Shown here: positions 63,501-64,000 of the stretch, piece after piece
Position numbering within the stretch: position 1 is the first letter of the stretch
Layout of the letters: every line of letters begins with the position of its first letter
Source: Micropterus salmoides
Lineage: Eukaryota > Chordata > Actinopteri > Centrarchiformes > Centrarchidae
Reading direction: 5' to 3'
Length of the DNA stretch: 64,000 nucleotides
NCBI RefSeq assembly: GCF_014851395.1
Contig: NW_024044681.1
Span: forward strand, 20,290,992 to 20,354,991
Notes under the pieces: generated by a model
What the model saw: only the letters and a program-made list of their open reading frames with translations
Databases searched by the model: none
What the model was told of the DNA's origin: nothing
Made by a program: the position numbers and the translations under genes

Positions 63501-63741
63501 AGGTTTTGCTAAAAGAGTGATTGATTCAACAAATGGCTTTAGGCCAGTGAGCATTTGGTTCAGAAAATGGGGTTTAGTGTTTTAGCAATTGCGAAAAACT
63601 GTAACTTACCATTTTTATGATGGTCTCCCGGAGAGTTCCTCCCTCTATGTATTCTGAGACAAAGTTTATTCGTTTGTCTTTGTAAAATAGTCCAATGAAC
63701 TTGAGAACGTTGGGATGGTCCAGACAGCGCATCACCTTCAC
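57554..63741 (-). CDS. limk1: LIM-domain kinase, LIMK1-like, C-terminal kinase part, seven exons
   Basis: LIM kinases phosphorylate cofilin/ADF and thereby stabilise actin filaments; PAK or ROCK activates them on the activation-loop threonine. Exons in transcript order: 63610-63741, 60172-60231, 60004-60069, 59351-59537, 58872-58927, 58617-58774, 57554-58145; 416 codons plus stop. Visible: VKVMRCLDHPNVLKFIGLFY, EYIEGGTLRE, catalytic loop HRDLNTHNCLV, DFG in VVVADFGLARL, activation loop RRPDRRKRYTVVGNPYW with the expected Thr, MAPEMIHG, VDIFSFGIMICEIIGR, and SADPDYLPRT. VKVMRC, NCLVRE and ADPDYLPRT match LIMK1 better than LIMK2. The LIM and PDZ domains and the ATP-loop lie right of the window. 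After the kinase domain comes an unusual tail of about 150 residues rich in His, Gln, Ser and Asp, far longer than the LIMK1 end. Paralogue (a/b) is undetermined. Confidence 0.9.
60261..63601 (-). mobile_element. Outer Tc1/mariner-type element, interrupted by another element
   Basis: The ends are inverted: AAGTTTTTCACAATTGCTAA at 60261 and, complemented at 63601, CAGTTTTTCGCAATTGCTAA. Each is flanked by TA (60259-60260 and 63602-63603), the target duplication of this superfamily. Pieces of a transposase read on the minus strand: YRHSTLGPYNTENCLTFLGG near 63200-63140, and near the other end FPLCLARDKDACDVDTALW at about 60786-60730, like the usual FPRCLARENIACDVDEVLW end of this fish family. 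Removing the inner insertion leaves about 1.3 kb, the normal element size. Stops and frameshifts show that it is dead. It sits in a LIMK intron. Confidence 0.85.
60891..62935 (+). mobile_element. Inner Tc1/mariner-type element nested in the outer one
   Basis: Ends are CAGTTTTTCTCAATTGGATA (60891) and, complemented at 62935, CAGTTTTTCTCGATTGCTTA, flanked by TA at 60889-60890 and 62936-62937. The plus-strand frame at 61203 starts MDPEKSEGSGVGHQRGGGGR, like the Gly/Arg-rich start of transposases of this group, and a second GGA-rich Gly/Arg-like stretch is at 62340-62480. At 2045 bases it is longer than usual and no intact transposase is left; another insertion or rearrangement inside it is possible. 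Confidence 0.75.
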
Positions 63742-64000
63742 CTGTACAAATTGAGAGGAAATATGGTTAAGACGTCATGTTGCAAGATGAAAATAGCTCA
63801 TAGGTAAGATAGTCACCTAGTAACCCTCTTGATGCTGTAAAATCTTGTAAAAATAGTGGGCTTTAATAGTGAAGAGCACCCATCTTCCTTAAGTTAGACC
63901 TCTTAGATTTCAAATGTATTATGGCTTTTGAATTGCTTTTGTAAATAAAGAGACCACCTGTGGGGTTGGCGTGTGCTGTGGAGGTTAACTTGGTGAGGTT
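63742..64000 (-). other. LIMK intron to window edge
   Basis: No further exon is seen upstream of the exon 63610-63741; the rest of the kinase gene lies beyond the right edge. Confidence 0.6.

Noticed and set aside
1..64000. CRISPR arrays, operons, bacterial promoters or prophage
   Set aside because: The DNA is clearly vertebrate nuclear with spliced genes; no regularly spaced repeats of that kind are present.

Overview
The window is nuclear DNA from a ray-finned fish, most likely a percomorph teleost. The basis is split genes with GT-AG introns, short CA/TG microsatellites, and several interspersed repeats typical of teleosts: hAT-like MITEs, Tc1/mariner elements, L2/Rex-like LINE tails and 'cttatcctgcg' repeats. 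No species can be named from the sequence. I rebuilt five protein-coding genes exon by exon, and every exon junction keeps frame.

Layout. (1) 141-6818, plus strand: the C-terminal 15 exons (583 codons plus stop) of a CLUH-family gene that begins left of the window. (2) 17489-22919, plus: a complete 10-coding-exon pafah1b1 (LIS1) gene of 410 aa, with a likely noncoding first exon near 10.5-10.8 kb and a 3' UTR to about 24.1 kb. (3) 29513-40492, plus: a complete 6-exon mnt gene of 599 aa with a CpG-rich promoter at about 28.76-29.51 kb and a 3.4 kb 3' UTR. (4) 45605-54690, minus: a complete 13-exon septin of the SEPT4 type, 518 aa, tail-to-tail with mnt. (5) 57554-63741, minus: the last seven exons (416 codons) of a LIM-domain kinase closest to LIMK1, continuing past the right edge.

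CLUH, PAFAH1B1 and MNT are also neighbours on human 17p13.3, so the left half is an ancient syntenic block. METTL16, which lies between PAFAH1B1 and MNT in human, was not found here. The genes share no single pathway. CLUH binds mRNAs for mitochondrial proteins, LIS1 regulates dynein, MNT is a MAX-partner repressor, septin-4 forms filaments, and LIMK phosphorylates cofilin. The last three coding neighbours with cytoskeletal roles (LIS1, septin, LIMK) may be adjacent by chance.

The most notable points are a Tc1/mariner element nested inside another one, with the outer element ending at intron position +9 of a kinase exon; a (TG)n tract standing in for the polypyrimidine tract of a CLUH acceptor; an unusually long His/Gln/Ser/Asp-rich kinase tail; a paired CRE and CACGTG E-box inside an mnt intron; and two AACGTTA-rich promoter-side regions. 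I see no convincing evidence of a wholly new biological system.
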